Shown here: in pieces, positions 24,744 to 35,700 of the stretch | Position numbering within the stretch: position 1 is the stretch's first letter | Layout: every line of letters starts with the position of its first letter | Assembly: GCA_944325305.1 (NCBI GenBank) | Contig: CALUZO010000010.1 | Span: 1 to 64,000 of the forward strand | DNA from: an uncultured Rikenellaceae bacterium | GTDB lineage: Bacteria > Bacteroidota > Bacteroidia > Bacteroidales > Rikenellaceae | Direction: 5' to 3' | DNA: 64,000 nt | Position numbers and translations under genes: made by a program | The notes under the pieces: generated by a model | What the model was told of the DNA's origin: nothing | What the model saw: the letters and a program-made list of their open reading frames with translations, nothing else | Database searches by the model: none

Positions 24744-27344
24744 ATGAACATCAACAGTTTGACCATCAAAGCGCAGGAAGCCTTGCAGAAGGCCTTCCAA
24801 ATCGCAGCTTCACGGTCGCAGCAGGCCGTGGAACCGGCACACATACTTGCCGCGATCATCGAAGATGATGATTCGCTGGCGTCTTTTCTGCTTAGCCGCG
24901 TTGGAGTGAATGTCAAAGCCATTCGCGGAGAAGTACAAAGCGCTGTCAATACCCTGCCTCAGGTCACGGGCGGAAACGGCGACCAGTACTTCTCGCAAGC
25001 ATCATCGCGAGTAATACAGAAAGCGACCGATTTTACAAAAAACTTCGGGGACAAATATGCTTCTGTAGAACACATGCTGCTCGGTCTCATAGCCGAACCG
25101 GGCGACATGTCGAAACTGCTCAAACACGCCGGAGCAACCGAAAAAGATATTATAACCGCCATCAAAGAGTTCCGCAAAGGCTCTACCATTGGCAGCCAGA
25201 CCGACGACCAAACGTTCGATGCCCTCGGCAAATATGCCGTGAACCTCAACGCCATGGCACGCGAAGGCAAACTCGACCCGGTGATCGGCCGCGACGAAGA
25301 GATCAGACGTGTATTGCAGATACTTTCACGACGCACCAAGAACAACCCTATTCTGGTCGGAGAACCGGGCGTAGGTAAAACCGCCATCGCAGAAGGAATA
25401 GCACACCGCATAGTTGACGGAGACGTGCCGGAAAATCTTAAATCCAAAGTCGTGTACTCGCTCGACATGGGCGCTCTCGTGGCCGGAGCGAAATACAAAG
25501 GCGAATTCGAGGAACGTCTGAAGGCAGTCGTAAAGGAAGTAATCGACAGCGAAGGAGAGATACTGCTGTTCATCGACGAAATACACACACTCGTAGGTGC
25601 CGGCGGTGGAGAAGGCGCAATGGATGCGGCAAATATTCTGAAACCTGCACTTGCCAGAGGCGAGCTTCGTACCATAGGTGCCACGACCCTCGACGAATAC
25701 CAGAAATATTTCGAAAAGGACAAGGCACTCGAACGCCGTTTCCAGATGGTAATGATAGACGAACCGTCTGTCCCCGACGCCATTTCCATACTGCGTGGCC
25801 TAAAGGATAGATACGAAAACCACCACTCGGTTCGAATCAAAGACGAAGCCATTGTGGCGGCTGTCGAACTTTCGCATCGGTATATCACTTCGCGTTTCCT
25901 GCCTGACAAGGCCATCGACCTTATCGACGAAGCGGCGGCACGACTGCGTATCGAGATGAACTCGGTGCCCGAGGAGATAGACCAACTCGACCGCAAGGTG
26001 CGCCAACTGGAGATCGAACGCGAAGCTATCCGCCGCGAAAACGACCAACAGCGCATAGAGGAGCTCACAAAGGAAATAGACGAACTGAATGCACAACGCA
26101 ATGCCATGCGAGCCAAATGGCAAAGCGAACGCGACCTGCTCACCAAGATACAGCAGAATAAAGACGAGATAGAACGTCTGAAGGTGCAGGCCAACGAAGC
26201 TGAACGCAGAGGCGATTACGGTGCTGTGGCCGAAATCAGATACGGTAAGATAAAAGCCGCGGAAGACGAGATAGCCAAACTCCAGGAAGAGCTGAAAAAG
26301 AACGAATCGGACAACAGTTCCATGATTCGCGAAGAGGTGAATGCCGAAGACATTGCGGAAGTAGTCGCCAAATGGACCGGCATCCCCGTGAAACGTATGC
26401 TCGCAAGCGAACGCGAAAAGCTGCTGCACATGGAAGAGGAACTTCACAAGCGCGTAGTCGGTCAGGACAGTGCCATAACGGCAATATCCGACGCGGTACG
26501 GCGCAGCAGGGCAGGACTGCAGGATGCCAGCAAACCTATCGGTTCGTTCATATTCCTCGGCCCGACCGGAGTCGGTAAGACAGAGCTTGCAAAAGCCCTC
26601 GCCGAGTTTCTTTTCAACGACGAGAACATGATGACCCGTATCGACATGAGCGAATATCAGGAACGTCATGCCGTGTCGCGACTGATCGGAGCGCCTCCCG
26701 GATACGTAGGATACGACGAAGGCGGCCAGCTGACCGAAGCCGTACGGCGCAAGCCATACTCGGTCGTACTGCTCGACGAGATAGAAAAGGCGCATCCCGA
26801 TGTGTTCAACATACTTTTGCAGGTACTCGACGATGGCCGACTGACCGACAACAAGGGGCGTACAGCCGACTTCCGCAACACGATTATCATAATGACATCA
26901 AACATGGGCAGCAACGTTATTATGGATAATTTTTCGGGTGCAGCAGACGGTAAGATCACGGATGCTCTGGTGGACAAAACACGAAACGATGTCATCGAGT
27001 TGCTGAAACAGGTTCTCAAACCCGAGTTTCTCAACCGTATAGACGAAATAGTCATGTTCACGCCGCTTACGAAAGAAGATGTACTGCGTATCGTGAATAT
27101 ACAGATCAATATCATAGCCCGTCTGCTTGCCGACAACGGCATATCGCTCGATGTCACCGACAAGGCCAAGGCGTGGATCGCCGAAGAGGGTTACGACCCG
27201 ATGTTCGGGGCAAGACCCGTGAAACGTACGATACAGAAGTATATAGTAAACGACCTGTCGAAACAGATACTGGCAGGCACCGTAAACCGCGAACACCCTA
27301 TAACCATAGACGCGGATCAAACAGGTCTGGTATTCAGTAATTAA
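24744..27344 (+). CDS. clpB: ATP-dependent disaggregase ClpB
   Basis: An 866-residue Hsp100 chaperone that extracts polypeptides from aggregates with DnaK. The N domain is at about 1-145 ([19 protein letters not shown]). NBD1 has Walker A GEPGVGKT at 206-213 and Walker [15 protein letters not shown]. The middle coiled-coil domain (about 405-525) is rich in Glu/Arg and long enough for ClpB, which separates it from ClpC. NBD2 has Walker A GPTGVGKT at 606-613 and [14 protein letters not shown]. No ClpP-binding loop (IGF/IGL) is obvious. It is transcribed alone and ends at a strong bidirectional hairpin. Confidence 0.97.
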   Translation: MNINSLTIKAQEALQKAFQIAASRSQQAVEPAHILAAIIEDDDSLASFLLSRVGVNVKAIRGEVQSAVNTLPQVTGGNGDQYFSQASSRVIQKATDFTKNFGDKYASVEHMLLGLIAEPGDMSKLLKHAGATEKDIITAIKEFRKGSTIGSQTDDQTFDALGKYAVNLNAMAREGKLDPVIGRDEEIRRVLQILSRRTKNNPILVGEPGVGKTAIAEGIAHRIVDGDVPENLKSKVVYSLDMGALVAGAKYKGEFEERLKAVVKEVIDSEGEILLFIDEIHTLVGAGGGEGAMDAANILKPALARGELRTIGATTLDEYQKYFEKDKALERRFQMVMIDEPSVPDAISILRGLKDRYENHHSVRIKDEAIVAAVELSHRYITSRFLPDKAIDLIDEAAARLRIEMNSVPEEIDQLDRKVRQLEIEREAIRRENDQQRIEELTKEIDELNAQRNAMRAKWQSERDLLTKIQQNKDEIERLKVQANEAERRGDYGAVAEIRYGKIKAAEDEIAKLQEELKKNESDNSSMIREEVNAEDIAEVVAKWTGIPVKRMLASEREKLLHMEEELHKRVVGQDSAITAISDAVRRSRAGLQDASKPIGSFIFLGPTGVGKTELAKALAEFLFNDENMMTRIDMSEYQERHAVSRLIGAPPGYVGYDEGGQLTEAVRRKPYSVVLLDEIEKAHPDVFNILLQVLDDGRLTDNKGRTADFRNTIIIMTSNMGSNVIMDNFSGAADGKITDALVDKTRNDVIELLKQVLKPEFLNRIDEIVMFTPLTKEDVLRIVNIQINIIARLLADNGISLDVTDKAKAWIAEEGYDPMFGARPVKRTIQKYIVNDLSKQILAGTVNREHPITIDADQTGLVFSN

Positions 27345-27359
27345 GTTACCGCATCTCTA

Positions 27360-27401
27360 AAACAAAGGCTGGTGGATAATGCTATCCACCAGCCTTTGTT
27401 T
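27360..27401. terminator. Bidirectional terminator after clpB
   Basis: A 19-bp perfect stem (27360-27378 with 27383-27401, core GGCTGGTGGATA) with a 4-base ATGC loop, between convergent clpB and the phosphatase gene. Confidence 0.88.
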
Positions 27402-27415
27402 GTTCTGTAATCCTC

Positions 27416-27886
27416 TTATCCGATTTTGCCCAGCAAGTTCGCACAGGCATCCTCGAGTATATCGAGAACATACTCAAATCCGTCGCGCCCCTCGTAATAG
27501 GGATCGGGAACATGATCCACATCGAAATGCACGCAATAGTCCGTCATGCGTTCGACCTTTTGCAACGATTCGGGGTCAGGCGCCATACGACAGACCTTTT
27601 CGTAATTCGAATCATCCATCGTAAGTATAAGGTCGAAATTATCGAAATCCGAGGAAACGATACGTCGCGAACGGTGCTCGAGCCTGTATCCCCGTCTTAA
27701 CGCCGCCTCGCGCATGCGGGAATCAGGAAGATTACCCGCGTGACCGCCGTAAGTGCCGGCCGAATCTATCTCCAGCATCTTGCCCACCCCTCTCTGTTCG
27801 GCCATCGAACGCAAAATACCCTCGGCTGCCGGAGAACGGCAAATGTTCCCCAAACACACGAAAAGTATTTTCTTTTTATCTCCCAT
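27416..27886 (-). CDS. Low-molecular-weight protein-tyrosine phosphatase
   Basis: A 156-residue enzyme with the N-terminal CX5R signature VCLGNICRSPAAEG (residues about 10-23; Cys and Arg of the P-loop) and the C-terminal general-acid loop VPDPYYEGRDGF. The family dephosphorylates tyrosine on proteins, often on capsule-synthesis kinases; no kinase or capsule gene is nearby. It follows the DUF5106 gene by 24 bases on the same strand, so they probably share a transcript. The convergent clpB terminator ends both units. Confidence 0.93.
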   Translation of the reverse strand: MGDKKKILFVCLGNICRSPAAEGILRSMAEQRGVGKMLEIDSAGTYGGHAGNLPDSRMREAALRRGYRLEHRSRRIVSSDFDNFDLILTMDDSNYEKVCRMAPDPESLQKVERMTDYCVHFDVDHVPDPYYEGRDGFEYVLDILEDACANLLGKIG

Positions 27887-27910
27887 GAGGGTTCCTCATA
27901 TTTACACGAA

Positions 27911-28840
27911 TCAGTCTGCACGACTGTCGTTGAACAGATAGTTTTCCAACGGCCTGACCTCTGCCGCATCTTTTATAATCACCTTCTTGTCTTTGTCGAG
28001 CAGGTAAAGACTAGGTATGGCCTTCAGATCATAGGTCTCCTCGTTACGCATTTGCAGAGACTCATCGTAGCCGTTTATCCACCTGCCAGGCATCGAAGCG
28101 ACATGCTCACGCCATGCCGTAATGTCCTCGTCCGGATAAACCGCAAATATCTGCAAATCCCCATTTGAAAGTAAATATGATATGGTAGGCGAATTGATCA
28201 ACTGTGATGTAATCTGGGCACACGCTGCACAATCAGGATTATTGATATAAACTATGACATACCTGGCCTCCGTATCATATAACGTAGTTCTGGACCCGTC
28301 GGCGAGCCTCACCGAAATATCAGCAGCTTTTTGTCCGACCCGGTTTTTCAAAGCCATTTCGAGTTGCGAACGGGGACGGATCTTGTCAATCTCGTTGATC
28401 TTGTCGGTGGCCACCAGAAACTCAAGCACCGGAATATACAACTCCTCATTTCGCATCGGCGAATTCGGATTATACAGGTAGTGTTCAAACAAGGCCGCAA
28501 ACACACTGAACATAACCGGCTTCACCGTCGATTTGTCGAGCGTCGCCTTGAGCGACTTGTCGGCCAGATCGTACGGGACGACAGACAATACACCCACATA
28601 ATCGGCAAAAGCCTGTCCGAGGACATTTTCATGTAAAAGTGCTGTCGTATCTGCAAAGTCGAAATTATCCCAGAAATGTATTGCCATGTATTCGGCACGC
28701 TCTCTGTCCGATGAGAGCATGGCCGGCACATCGGGCCTTTTTATCTCGAACTTTTCCGGTTCGGCATCGTTTTTGCCTTTATTGCCACAAGAAGCAAATA
28801 AAAATAAAGCGAATATTATCGCCAATATTTTATTCATCAT
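27911..28840 (-). CDS. DUF5106/thioredoxin-like lipoprotein
   Basis: A 309-residue lipoprotein: signal MMNKILAIIFALFLFASC with the acylated Cys near 18. The middle (about 38-155) matches the DUF5106 helical domain (YMAIHFWDNFDFADT, then YPDED-type segments later). The C-terminal half is a thioredoxin-like fold with a CxxC at Cys204 and Cys207 (NNPDCAACAQI) and the cis-Pro segment LKAIPSLYLLD. It resembles periplasmic TlpA/ResA-type thiol proteins of Bacteroidota that keep cysteines reduced. The partner is not known. The phosphatase gene follows on the same strand. Confidence 0.85.
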   Translation of the reverse strand: MMNKILAIIFALFLFASCGNKGKNDAEPEKFEIKRPDVPAMLSSDRERAEYMAIHFWDNFDFADTTALLHENVLGQAFADYVGVLSVVPYDLADKSLKATLDKSTVKPVMFSVFAALFEHYLYNPNSPMRNEELYIPVLEFLVATDKINEIDKIRPRSQLEMALKNRVGQKAADISVRLADGSRTTLYDTEARYVIVYINNPDCAACAQITSQLINSPTISYLLSNGDLQIFAVYPDEDITAWREHVASMPGRWINGYDESLQMRNEETYDLKAIPSLYLLDKDKKVIIKDAAEVRPLENYLFNDSRAD

Positions 28841-28932
28841 AACTAAAAAATTACTAATTTAGCAACTGCAAATTTAGCGTAAATAAAACTAACAAATATA
28901 ATTCTAACACTTTAACTTAAAATTTTAGACTT

Positions 28933-29511
28933 ATGAAAAAAATTCTTTTAGCAGCTGTTGCTTTCGTTGCGTGTAGCGTAGCTACTGTTTCGGCGCAATC
29001 TGTCGAATGGGGTATCAAGGCCGGCCTTAATCTGTCTAACGTAACCCATGTTGATGACGCAAAAATGAAACCGTCTGTCAATGCCGGTGTTTTTGCCAAC
29101 TTCATGGTAATAGACGACATCCTCAACATTCAGCCTGAAGTACTCTACTCTCGTCAGGGATGGAAATTAAAAGAAGGCGATGTAGATGTATATGGAAGAT
29201 TGAACTACCTTAACATCCCGGTACTCGCCAAACTGAACCTCATCGACAACCTGACGCTCGACCTCGGCCCGCAGTTCGGTTTCCTTCTCGATGCGAAGAC
29301 TAAAGCAAAAGCAGACGGCGAAACAGTCAAAGCAGACATAGAGGGAGCCAAGAATTTCGACGTTTCTTTCGCAATGGGTGCCAGCTACCGCATAATACCT
29401 GCTCTCGACGTATATGCAAGGTATAACCTCGGCCTCACTAAAGTATTCGACACAGACGGTGACAAAATCAAAAACAGCGTTATCCAGATAGGCGTAGGCT
29501 TCTGGATGTAA
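28933..29511 (+). CDS. Outer-membrane beta-barrel protein (PorT/OMP_b-brl_2 family)
   Basis: A 192-residue protein with a signal peptide (MKKILLAAVAFVACSVATVSAQ) and an eight-strand barrel: SVEWGIKAGLNLSNVTHV, then FMVIDDILNIQPEVLYSRQG, YLNIPVLAKLNLI and a last strand SVIQIGVGFWM. Bacteroidota carry many such small barrels, most of unknown role. It is single, divergent from the DUF5106 gene, and followed by a good terminator. PorT itself serves the type IX secretion system, but nothing here supports that specific role. Confidence 0.87.
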   Translation: MKKILLAAVAFVACSVATVSAQSVEWGIKAGLNLSNVTHVDDAKMKPSVNAGVFANFMVIDDILNIQPEVLYSRQGWKLKEGDVDVYGRLNYLNIPVLAKLNLIDNLTLDLGPQFGFLLDAKTKAKADGETVKADIEGAKNFDVSFAMGASYRIIPALDVYARYNLGLTKVFDTDGDKIKNSVIQIGVGFWM

Positions 29512-29533
29512 TGGCATTTCATCAAATCATACT

Positions 29534-29562
29534 AAAAACACAGCCTATGAGGCTGTGTTTTT
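29534..29562 (+). terminator. Terminator after the barrel gene
   Basis: AAAAACACAGCC (29534-29545) pairs with GGCTGTGTTTTT (29551-29562), loop TATGA, and a run of Ts follows. Confidence 0.9.
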
Positions 29563-29715
29563 TTTGTTATATCATATAATTTTGCGGGCGTATTTCAGAA
29601 AAATTAACACATATCATCACAACAGATAAATTACCAACAAACCATATCATATATATAAAATAACCTAAATAATCCAATATATAAGTATAAAACTCCAAAA
29701 AACTCGAAAACTTTT

Positions 29716-29756
29716 TTTGTTTTTCTAGTTTTTGCAATTACCTTTGCACGGTAATT
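29716..29756 (+). promoter_or_regulatory. Promoter and TetR operator of the RND efflux operon
   Basis: TTTG (29716-29719) and TACCTTTG (29739-29746) are 19 bases apart. A palindrome with arms AATTACC (29736-29742) and GGTAATT (29750-29756), 7 bases apart, overlaps the -7 box. The TetR gene starts 12 bases later, so this is a strong candidate autorepressor site. Confidence 0.75.
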
Positions 29757-29768
29757 TAATCTCGCAAC

Positions 29769-30374
29769 ATGAGGGAACACATTATCAAAGAAACAACCCG
29801 GTTATTCTTACAGTATGGGCTGAAGGCAATACGTATGGATGACATAGCAACACAACTTGGCGTATCGAAGCGAACCATCTACGAAATCTTCGGAGACAAG
29901 GAAACGTTGATATACGAGTGCATGGAGTATTACAACAACAAACTGCATGCCGAGAAAAACCGGATAATGTCCCAAGCCTCTAACATAATCGAAGAGTTCA
30001 TACTGCTTCTGAAAAACTGGGAAAAGGATGCCGATGCAAATTACAACTTAATAGTCAGCCTCAAAAGATTTTACCCCAATATATACAAAAAGTTATCGGA
30101 AGGGCATTCGCAAAAAGAATTCGAGACACTGAAAAGAAAAATGATAGAAGGTGTTGAAAAAGGCTATCTGCTCAAAAGTGTCAATTACGATCTGGCAATT
30201 TCCGTCTTTACATACTCAATTTACGGAATTATATCCAATCAAAAAGCCATATTGCCCAACAATGTTTCGGAAAAAGAAGCGTTTAAGTATGTAGTTACCT
30301 ATTTCTTCCGAGGCATAGCCACCGAGAAAGGACGCAAATTGATAGATGAATATTTAGAAAATAAGATAATCTAA
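29769..30374 (+). CDS. TetR/AcrR family regulator of the efflux operon
   Basis: A 201-residue repressor. The TetR helix-turn-helix is at about residues 5-52: IIKETTRLFLQYGLKAIRM, then DDIATQLGVSKRTIYEIFG, then DKETLIYE. The C-terminal domain (about 60-200) is helical and ligand-binding. It is the first gene of the operon tolC-acrA-acrB, 8 bases from the next start, and a palindrome over its own -7 box suggests autorepression. The inducer is probably a toxic compound or a pump substrate. Start chosen at ATG 29769 directly after the promoter. Confidence 0.92.
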   Translation: MREHIIKETTRLFLQYGLKAIRMDDIATQLGVSKRTIYEIFGDKETLIYECMEYYNNKLHAEKNRIMSQASNIIEEFILLLKNWEKDADANYNLIVSLKRFYPNIYKKLSEGHSQKEFETLKRKMIEGVEKGYLLKSVNYDLAISVFTYSIYGIISNQKAILPNNVSEKEAFKYVVTYFFRGIATEKGRKLIDEYLENKII

Positions 30375-30382
30375 TTCAATTG

Positions 30383-31711
30383 ATGGGAAAGACAATGAAA
30401 AAAAGTGTGATGACGTGCTTCGCGGCACTCCTTTGCTGGGGGGCCACGGCACAGGAAGAGGTTGTGAAAATCGACCTGCCAACGGCTATACAAATAGCCC
30501 TGGATGAAAACCCGACGATCAAAGTCGCAAATCTGGAGATCGAAAGGCAGACATATGTTCGCAGAGAAACTATCGGGAGCCATCTGCCGCAGGTTAGCGC
30601 AACCGGAAGTTACTCGAGAGCCATAAAAAAGAGTGAAATGGGTGGCGGCATCTCGTTCGATGCCGACAACTCCATATCGGCCCAGGGAACAATAACACTC
30701 CCTCTGTTCATGCCAAGCGTCTACAAAACACTCAAACTCAACGATGAAGAGATGATGGCTGCCGTAGAAAGCGCGCGCGGATCGAAACTCACTCTCGCAA
30801 ACGAAGTAAAGAAAACATATTACAATATTCTGCTCGGAGAAGAATCCCTTGCAGTGCTTCGTTCAAGCGAAGAGACGATAACACAGACAGTGGAAGATGT
30901 CAAAACAAAATTCGATGCCGGGCTCGCTTCGGAATACGACTACATCACGGCAAGCGTCCAGTTGAGCAACCTGCAACCTTCGATAATCGAGACACAGAAC
31001 TCGATCGAAATATCCAAAAAGATGCTGAAAATGTACATGGGACTGCCACTCACTACCAATATAGAAGTAAGCGGTACACTCGACAGTTTCGCGATGCCCG
31101 GCATGCAGAACATATTCGCAGGCGCCAGCGATATCTCGGGGAACAACGAACTGAGAGCAATGGACATAGAGATCAACGTTCTGCAGCGTACTCTCGAAGT
31201 CAACCGCACACAACGTCTGCCCACCCTGTCCGGATTCGGCAATTTCAGCCTCAGCGGTCGTGACCCGATCTCGTTCGCAGGCATAAATGGAGGTTCGGAA
31301 TTTCTGTGGACATACCCTATCTCGGCCGGAGTCAACATATCAATACCGATATTCTCCGGACTCAAGAACGTCAACAAAGACAAACAGTTGAAAAATAACA
31401 TAGAACAGTTGAAGGTTCAGCGCGATTACCTCGAAGAGAGCATTAACGTACAAATCCAGACCTCAATAAATACACTCATATCGGCAGAGTCCAAGATGAT
31501 AGCCAATAAAGCGACTATCGAGCAAGCCCAGAAAGGGTACGACATAAGCCGTACACGCTATGACGCAGGAATGGGAACCATGCTCGAAGTCAACAACGCA
31601 GAGTTGCAGCTCACACAGGCCAAACTCAACTACACTCAAGCCATTTACGATTACCTATCGGCACAGGCAGACTACGACAAACTGTTAGGAAAAGAAGAAA
31701 TAAACCAATAA
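30383..31711 (+). CDS. TolC-family outer-membrane efflux protein
   Basis: A 442-residue protein; ATG 30383 is taken, and ATG 30395 (MKKSVMTCFAALLCWGATAQ) gives a shorter signal peptide. After the signal comes the helical OEP repeat (LPTAIQIALDENPTIKVANLEIERQ), then a second repeat from about 230. The C-terminal helix carries NAELQLTQAKLNYTQAIYDYL, the standard TolC end. The trimer forms the outer-membrane channel of the pump encoded next. It is translated 8 bases after the TetR stop. Confidence 0.93.
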   Translation: MGKTMKKSVMTCFAALLCWGATAQEEVVKIDLPTAIQIALDENPTIKVANLEIERQTYVRRETIGSHLPQVSATGSYSRAIKKSEMGGGISFDADNSISAQGTITLPLFMPSVYKTLKLNDEEMMAAVESARGSKLTLANEVKKTYYNILLGEESLAVLRSSEETITQTVEDVKTKFDAGLASEYDYITASVQLSNLQPSIIETQNSIEISKKMLKMYMGLPLTTNIEVSGTLDSFAMPGMQNIFAGASDISGNNELRAMDIEINVLQRTLEVNRTQRLPTLSGFGNFSLSGRDPISFAGINGGSEFLWTYPISAGVNISIPIFSGLKNVNKDKQLKNNIEQLKVQRDYLEESINVQIQTSINTLISAESKMIANKATIEQAQKGYDISRTRYDAGMGTMLEVNNAELQLTQAKLNYTQAIYDYLSAQADYDKLLGKEEINQ

Positions 31712-31725
31712 AACAATAACAAACG

Positions 31726-32751
31726 ATGAGAAAGAGCTATTTAATCGGTCTGGCACTGGCAACGGCGGTTGTCGTAATGCCGGGATGCAAAGGCAAAAAG
31801 ACAGATGCCGTGCAAGAGGACAGTGTGGTGAAGAAGGTTTTGGTGACGACCAAGGTTGCCAATATGGAAAGTATACCACAGACCGCAGAGTTCACAAGTA
31901 ACATAAAAGGATTCAAGGAAAACGACATCGCACCTACAACACCGGTGCGCATCGAAAGTATCTTCGTAGAGGTGGGCGACAATGTCCGTAAGAACCAATT
32001 GCTCGCCAAAATGGATCCTACACAGCTCAATACGACCAGCGTTCAGTTGGCCAACACCGAAGCCGACTACAAAAGAATCAAACAAGTGTACGAGGCGGGC
32101 GGCATCAGCAAACAGGAGATGGATGCAGCAGAAACCGAGCTCTCCGTACTGCGCGATTCGTACGAAAACCTGCTTGTCAATACCGAGCTGCGCAGCCCTA
32201 TAGACGGTATCGTCACTGCCAGGAACTTCGATCCGGGGAACCTTTACAGCGGATCAGTTCCCGTACTGACAGTCATGCAAATCAATCAGGTAAAAGTTAG
32301 CGTGTCTATTTCCGAACAATATTTTCCGCAAGTAAAATTGGGTATGCCGGCCGAAATCAGGGTAGATATGTATCCCGACAAGGTCTTTGAAGGTAAAGTG
32401 ACGCTCATATCGCCTGCGATCGATGCCGACACACGTACATTTAATGTCGAAATCACCATACCAAACAGCAATCTCGAACTCCGTCCCGGAATGTTCTCAC
32501 GCACGACACTCAACTTCGGTTCCAAAGAAGGAATCATGGTCGAAGACATCTCTGTACAGAAACAGGCCGGAACCAACGAAAAATATGTTTATATCGTGCA
32601 GGACGGTAAAGCTGTACGCAGAGTCGTAACTACCGGGGTACAGATAGGCAGCATGATCAACATACTGACCGGAGTCAACGACGGCGACGAAGTCGTACTG
32701 ACCGGAATATCGAACCTTAAAAACGGTTCTGAAGTAGAAGTTAAAAACTAA
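31726..32751 (+). CDS. RND efflux periplasmic adaptor (HlyD/AcrA family lipoprotein)
   Basis: A 341-residue adaptor. The signal MRKSYLIGLALATAVVVMPG ends at a lipobox Cys near 21, so it is anchored in the inner membrane. It then shows the barrel-sandwich halves (VRIESIFVEVGDNVRKNQ and ELRSPIDGIVTARNFDPGNL), a helical hairpin between them (about 95-145) and the beta-barrel domain (MPAEIRVDMYPDKVFEGKV). It connects the RND pump to the TolC channel. It lies between tolC and the RND gene, 14 and 18 bases from them. Confidence 0.94.
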   Translation: MRKSYLIGLALATAVVVMPGCKGKKTDAVQEDSVVKKVLVTTKVANMESIPQTAEFTSNIKGFKENDIAPTTPVRIESIFVEVGDNVRKNQLLAKMDPTQLNTTSVQLANTEADYKRIKQVYEAGGISKQEMDAAETELSVLRDSYENLLVNTELRSPIDGIVTARNFDPGNLYSGSVPVLTVMQINQVKVSVSISEQYFPQVKLGMPAEIRVDMYPDKVFEGKVTLISPAIDADTRTFNVEITIPNSNLELRPGMFSRTTLNFGSKEGIMVEDISVQKQAGTNEKYVYIVQDGKAVRRVVTTGVQIGSMINILTGVNDGDEVVLTGISNLKNGSEVEVKN

Positions 32752-32769
32752 CTTTACAGATTATCAGAG

Positions 32770-35700
32770 ATGAAATTATATGAAACCGCGGTCCGAAAAC
32801 CGATTTCGACCATATTGATATTCATCGGAGTGCTGATTATCGGGGGATTCTCGCTGAGAAACCTCGCGATAGACATGTACCCCGACATGGATATCCCGTA
32901 CCTCAGTGTTATCACCACATATACGGGAGCCAACGCGACGGATATCGAAACTAACATCACCCGTGTTCTCGAGGACAACCTGAATACGGTGGACAACCTC
33001 AAGAAACTGACCTCCACATCGAGCGATGAAATGTCGATGATCACCCTCCAGATGGAATGGGGAGCCGACCTCGACCAGGCTGCAAACGACATCAGGGACG
33101 TTATAGGCAGAATATCCTCGGCATTGCCCGATGAAGCCGACGACCCTATTCTTTTCAAGTTCAGCAGTTCGATGATGCCAGTAATGGTCCTTTCGGCCAC
33201 GGCGGACGAAAGTTACGCGGGACTTTACAAATTGCTGGATGACAAAATGGTAAACGTTCTCAACCGTATAGACGGTGTGGGATCCGTTTCCTTGTTCGGT
33301 GAGCCGGTACGTGAAATCCAGGTTAATGTCGATCCTGTAAAACTCGAGGCCTACAACCTGACGGTCGAACAGATCGGACAGATAATCGCCAACGAGAATT
33401 CCAACATCCCGAGCGGAACCCTCGAAATAGGTAACAACCAATTCAACGTAAAAGCCGACGGAGAGTTCAACTCGAGCGACGACCTGAAAGACATCGTCAT
33501 TTCAAACTACAACGGACGCACCATAATGCTGGAAGATGTTGCCGAGATAAAAGATACGATCGAGAAAATGACAATCGACGAACGTATCAACGGCAAGCGC
33601 GGTGTACGTGTGCTTATCCAGAAACAGTCCGGAGCTAACAGTGTGGCTATCGTAAAAGACGTCACCGCAGAACTGGAAAATATCAAAGAAACCCTGCCGA
33701 ACGACGTTAAGATCGACGTAGTCATGGACTCTTCTGAGTCTATCGTGGACAGTATCAACTCGTTGGAAGAGACTGTCATGTTCGCCTTCCTGTTCGTTAT
33801 CATTGTGGTACTCTTCTTCCTCGGGCGCTGGCGAGCGACTTTCATTATCTGCTTGACGATACCTATATCGTTGATAACTGCATTCATCTACTTGTACGGC
33901 ACAGGCAGTACGCTTAACATCATATCGCTTTCATCGCTCTCCATAGCAATCGGTATGGTGGTTGACGACGCCATAGTGGTGCTTGAAAATATCACCAAAC
34001 ACATAGAACGAGGCAGTACCCCGAGAGAAGCCGCCATTTACGCGACTAACGAGGTATGGCTGGCTGTCATAGCGACGACACTCGTGGTTGTAGCCGTATT
34101 CTTACCCTTGACGATGGTTTCCGGTATGGCCGGTATCATGTTCCGCGAACTGGGATGGATCGTTACGATCGTAATCTGCGTCTCTACCCTCGCAGCTATT
34201 ACGCTTACCCCTATGCTCTCATCGCTGATGCTCAAGGCCGAAACCAAACACCAATACAAAGGGCTGGGCATTATCTTCAAACCGATAGACAAATTCCTCG
34301 ACAAACTCGACGAAGGCTACGCAAAATTGCTGGCATGGACTGTCCGTCATAGATTATTAGTTATATGCTCCACATTTGTGCTGTTCTTCGCAAGCCTCGG
34401 CGTATTCATGGCCGGATTCATTCCTATCGAATTCATGCCGACATCGGATACCAGCATAATCACGATGAATGTACAGTTGCAACAGAATCTCAACGTGGAT
34501 TATACTGTCAAAACAGCACGCAAGATAGACAGTATCATAAACGTCAAATATCCGGAAATATATCTGCTTTCGACCAGTACCGGAGAGTCAAGCAACTCCC
34601 AGTCGCGTATGTTGAGTTCTGATGCTGCATCATATGCCATCAACTACACAATGCGTTTGGTCAAACCGCACGAACGCGAACGCTCGATGTTCCTCATATC
34701 TGACCTCTTGCGTCAAGACCTCGACCAGATTCCGGAAGTCAGACAATATACCGTTACACCTGGCGGTAACAGGGGCGGTAGTGTCGGAGGTATAAGTACG
34801 ATCTCGCTCAAGGTATTCGGACAGGACCTGAACCAAACCAACGACGTGGCCCTATACCTGAAAGACAAGATCTCGCAATTGTCAACCACGCGCGACGTGC
34901 AGCTTTCGCGAGACGACATGAGACCAGAATACAACATCGTATTCGACCGCGAGAAACTTGCTCTTTATGGATTGAACAGCACTACGGTAGCAACGGCAAT
35001 CCGTAATCGTCTAAACGGTCTGACTGCATCGCTTTATCGCGAAGACGGCGATGAATACGACATCATCGTACGCTATGCCGAACCGTTCCGTACATCTTTC
35101 GAGGACATAGAAAATATCACCGTATACGGTTCGGAAGGACAACCTATCAAGGTTAAAGACGTTGCGACCATCACCGAAGAGTTCGCACCTCCTATCATCG
35201 AAAGGGAAAACAGACAGAGACAGGTCTCTGTAGAAATATCTCTCGGTGACGGGGTAGCCCTCGGTACCGCCGTGCAGGAAATCAACGACAAGGTACTGGC
35301 CGACTATCAGATTCCCGACGGGGTATATCTCGAAATGGGCGGTAGCGTCGAAGACCAGCAAGATTCATTCAGCGACCTGACAACATTATTGGTGCTCATT
35401 ATTCTGCTGGTATATATCGTAATGGCTACTCAGTTCGAATCGCTGCTCATGCCGTTCATAATAATGCTGACTATCGTTCCGGCATTCACTGGCGTTATCG
35501 TAGCACTCTGGGCGACAAATACGCCGCTGAGTCTTATCGCACTGCTCGGAGCCATCATGCTTGTCGGAATCGTGGTTAAGAACGGTATCGTTATGGTGGA
35601 CTACACCAACCTGTTACGTGAGCGCGGAAGTGCCATCAACCAGGCAGTGATAGCTTCGGGTAAGAGCCGTCTCCGCCCGGTGCTGATGACATCACTCACC

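Noticed and set aside
24959..26194. Minus-strand open frame of over 400 codons opposite clpB
   Set aside because: Ser/Arg-rich shadow of clpB; ClpB motifs run without break on the other strand.
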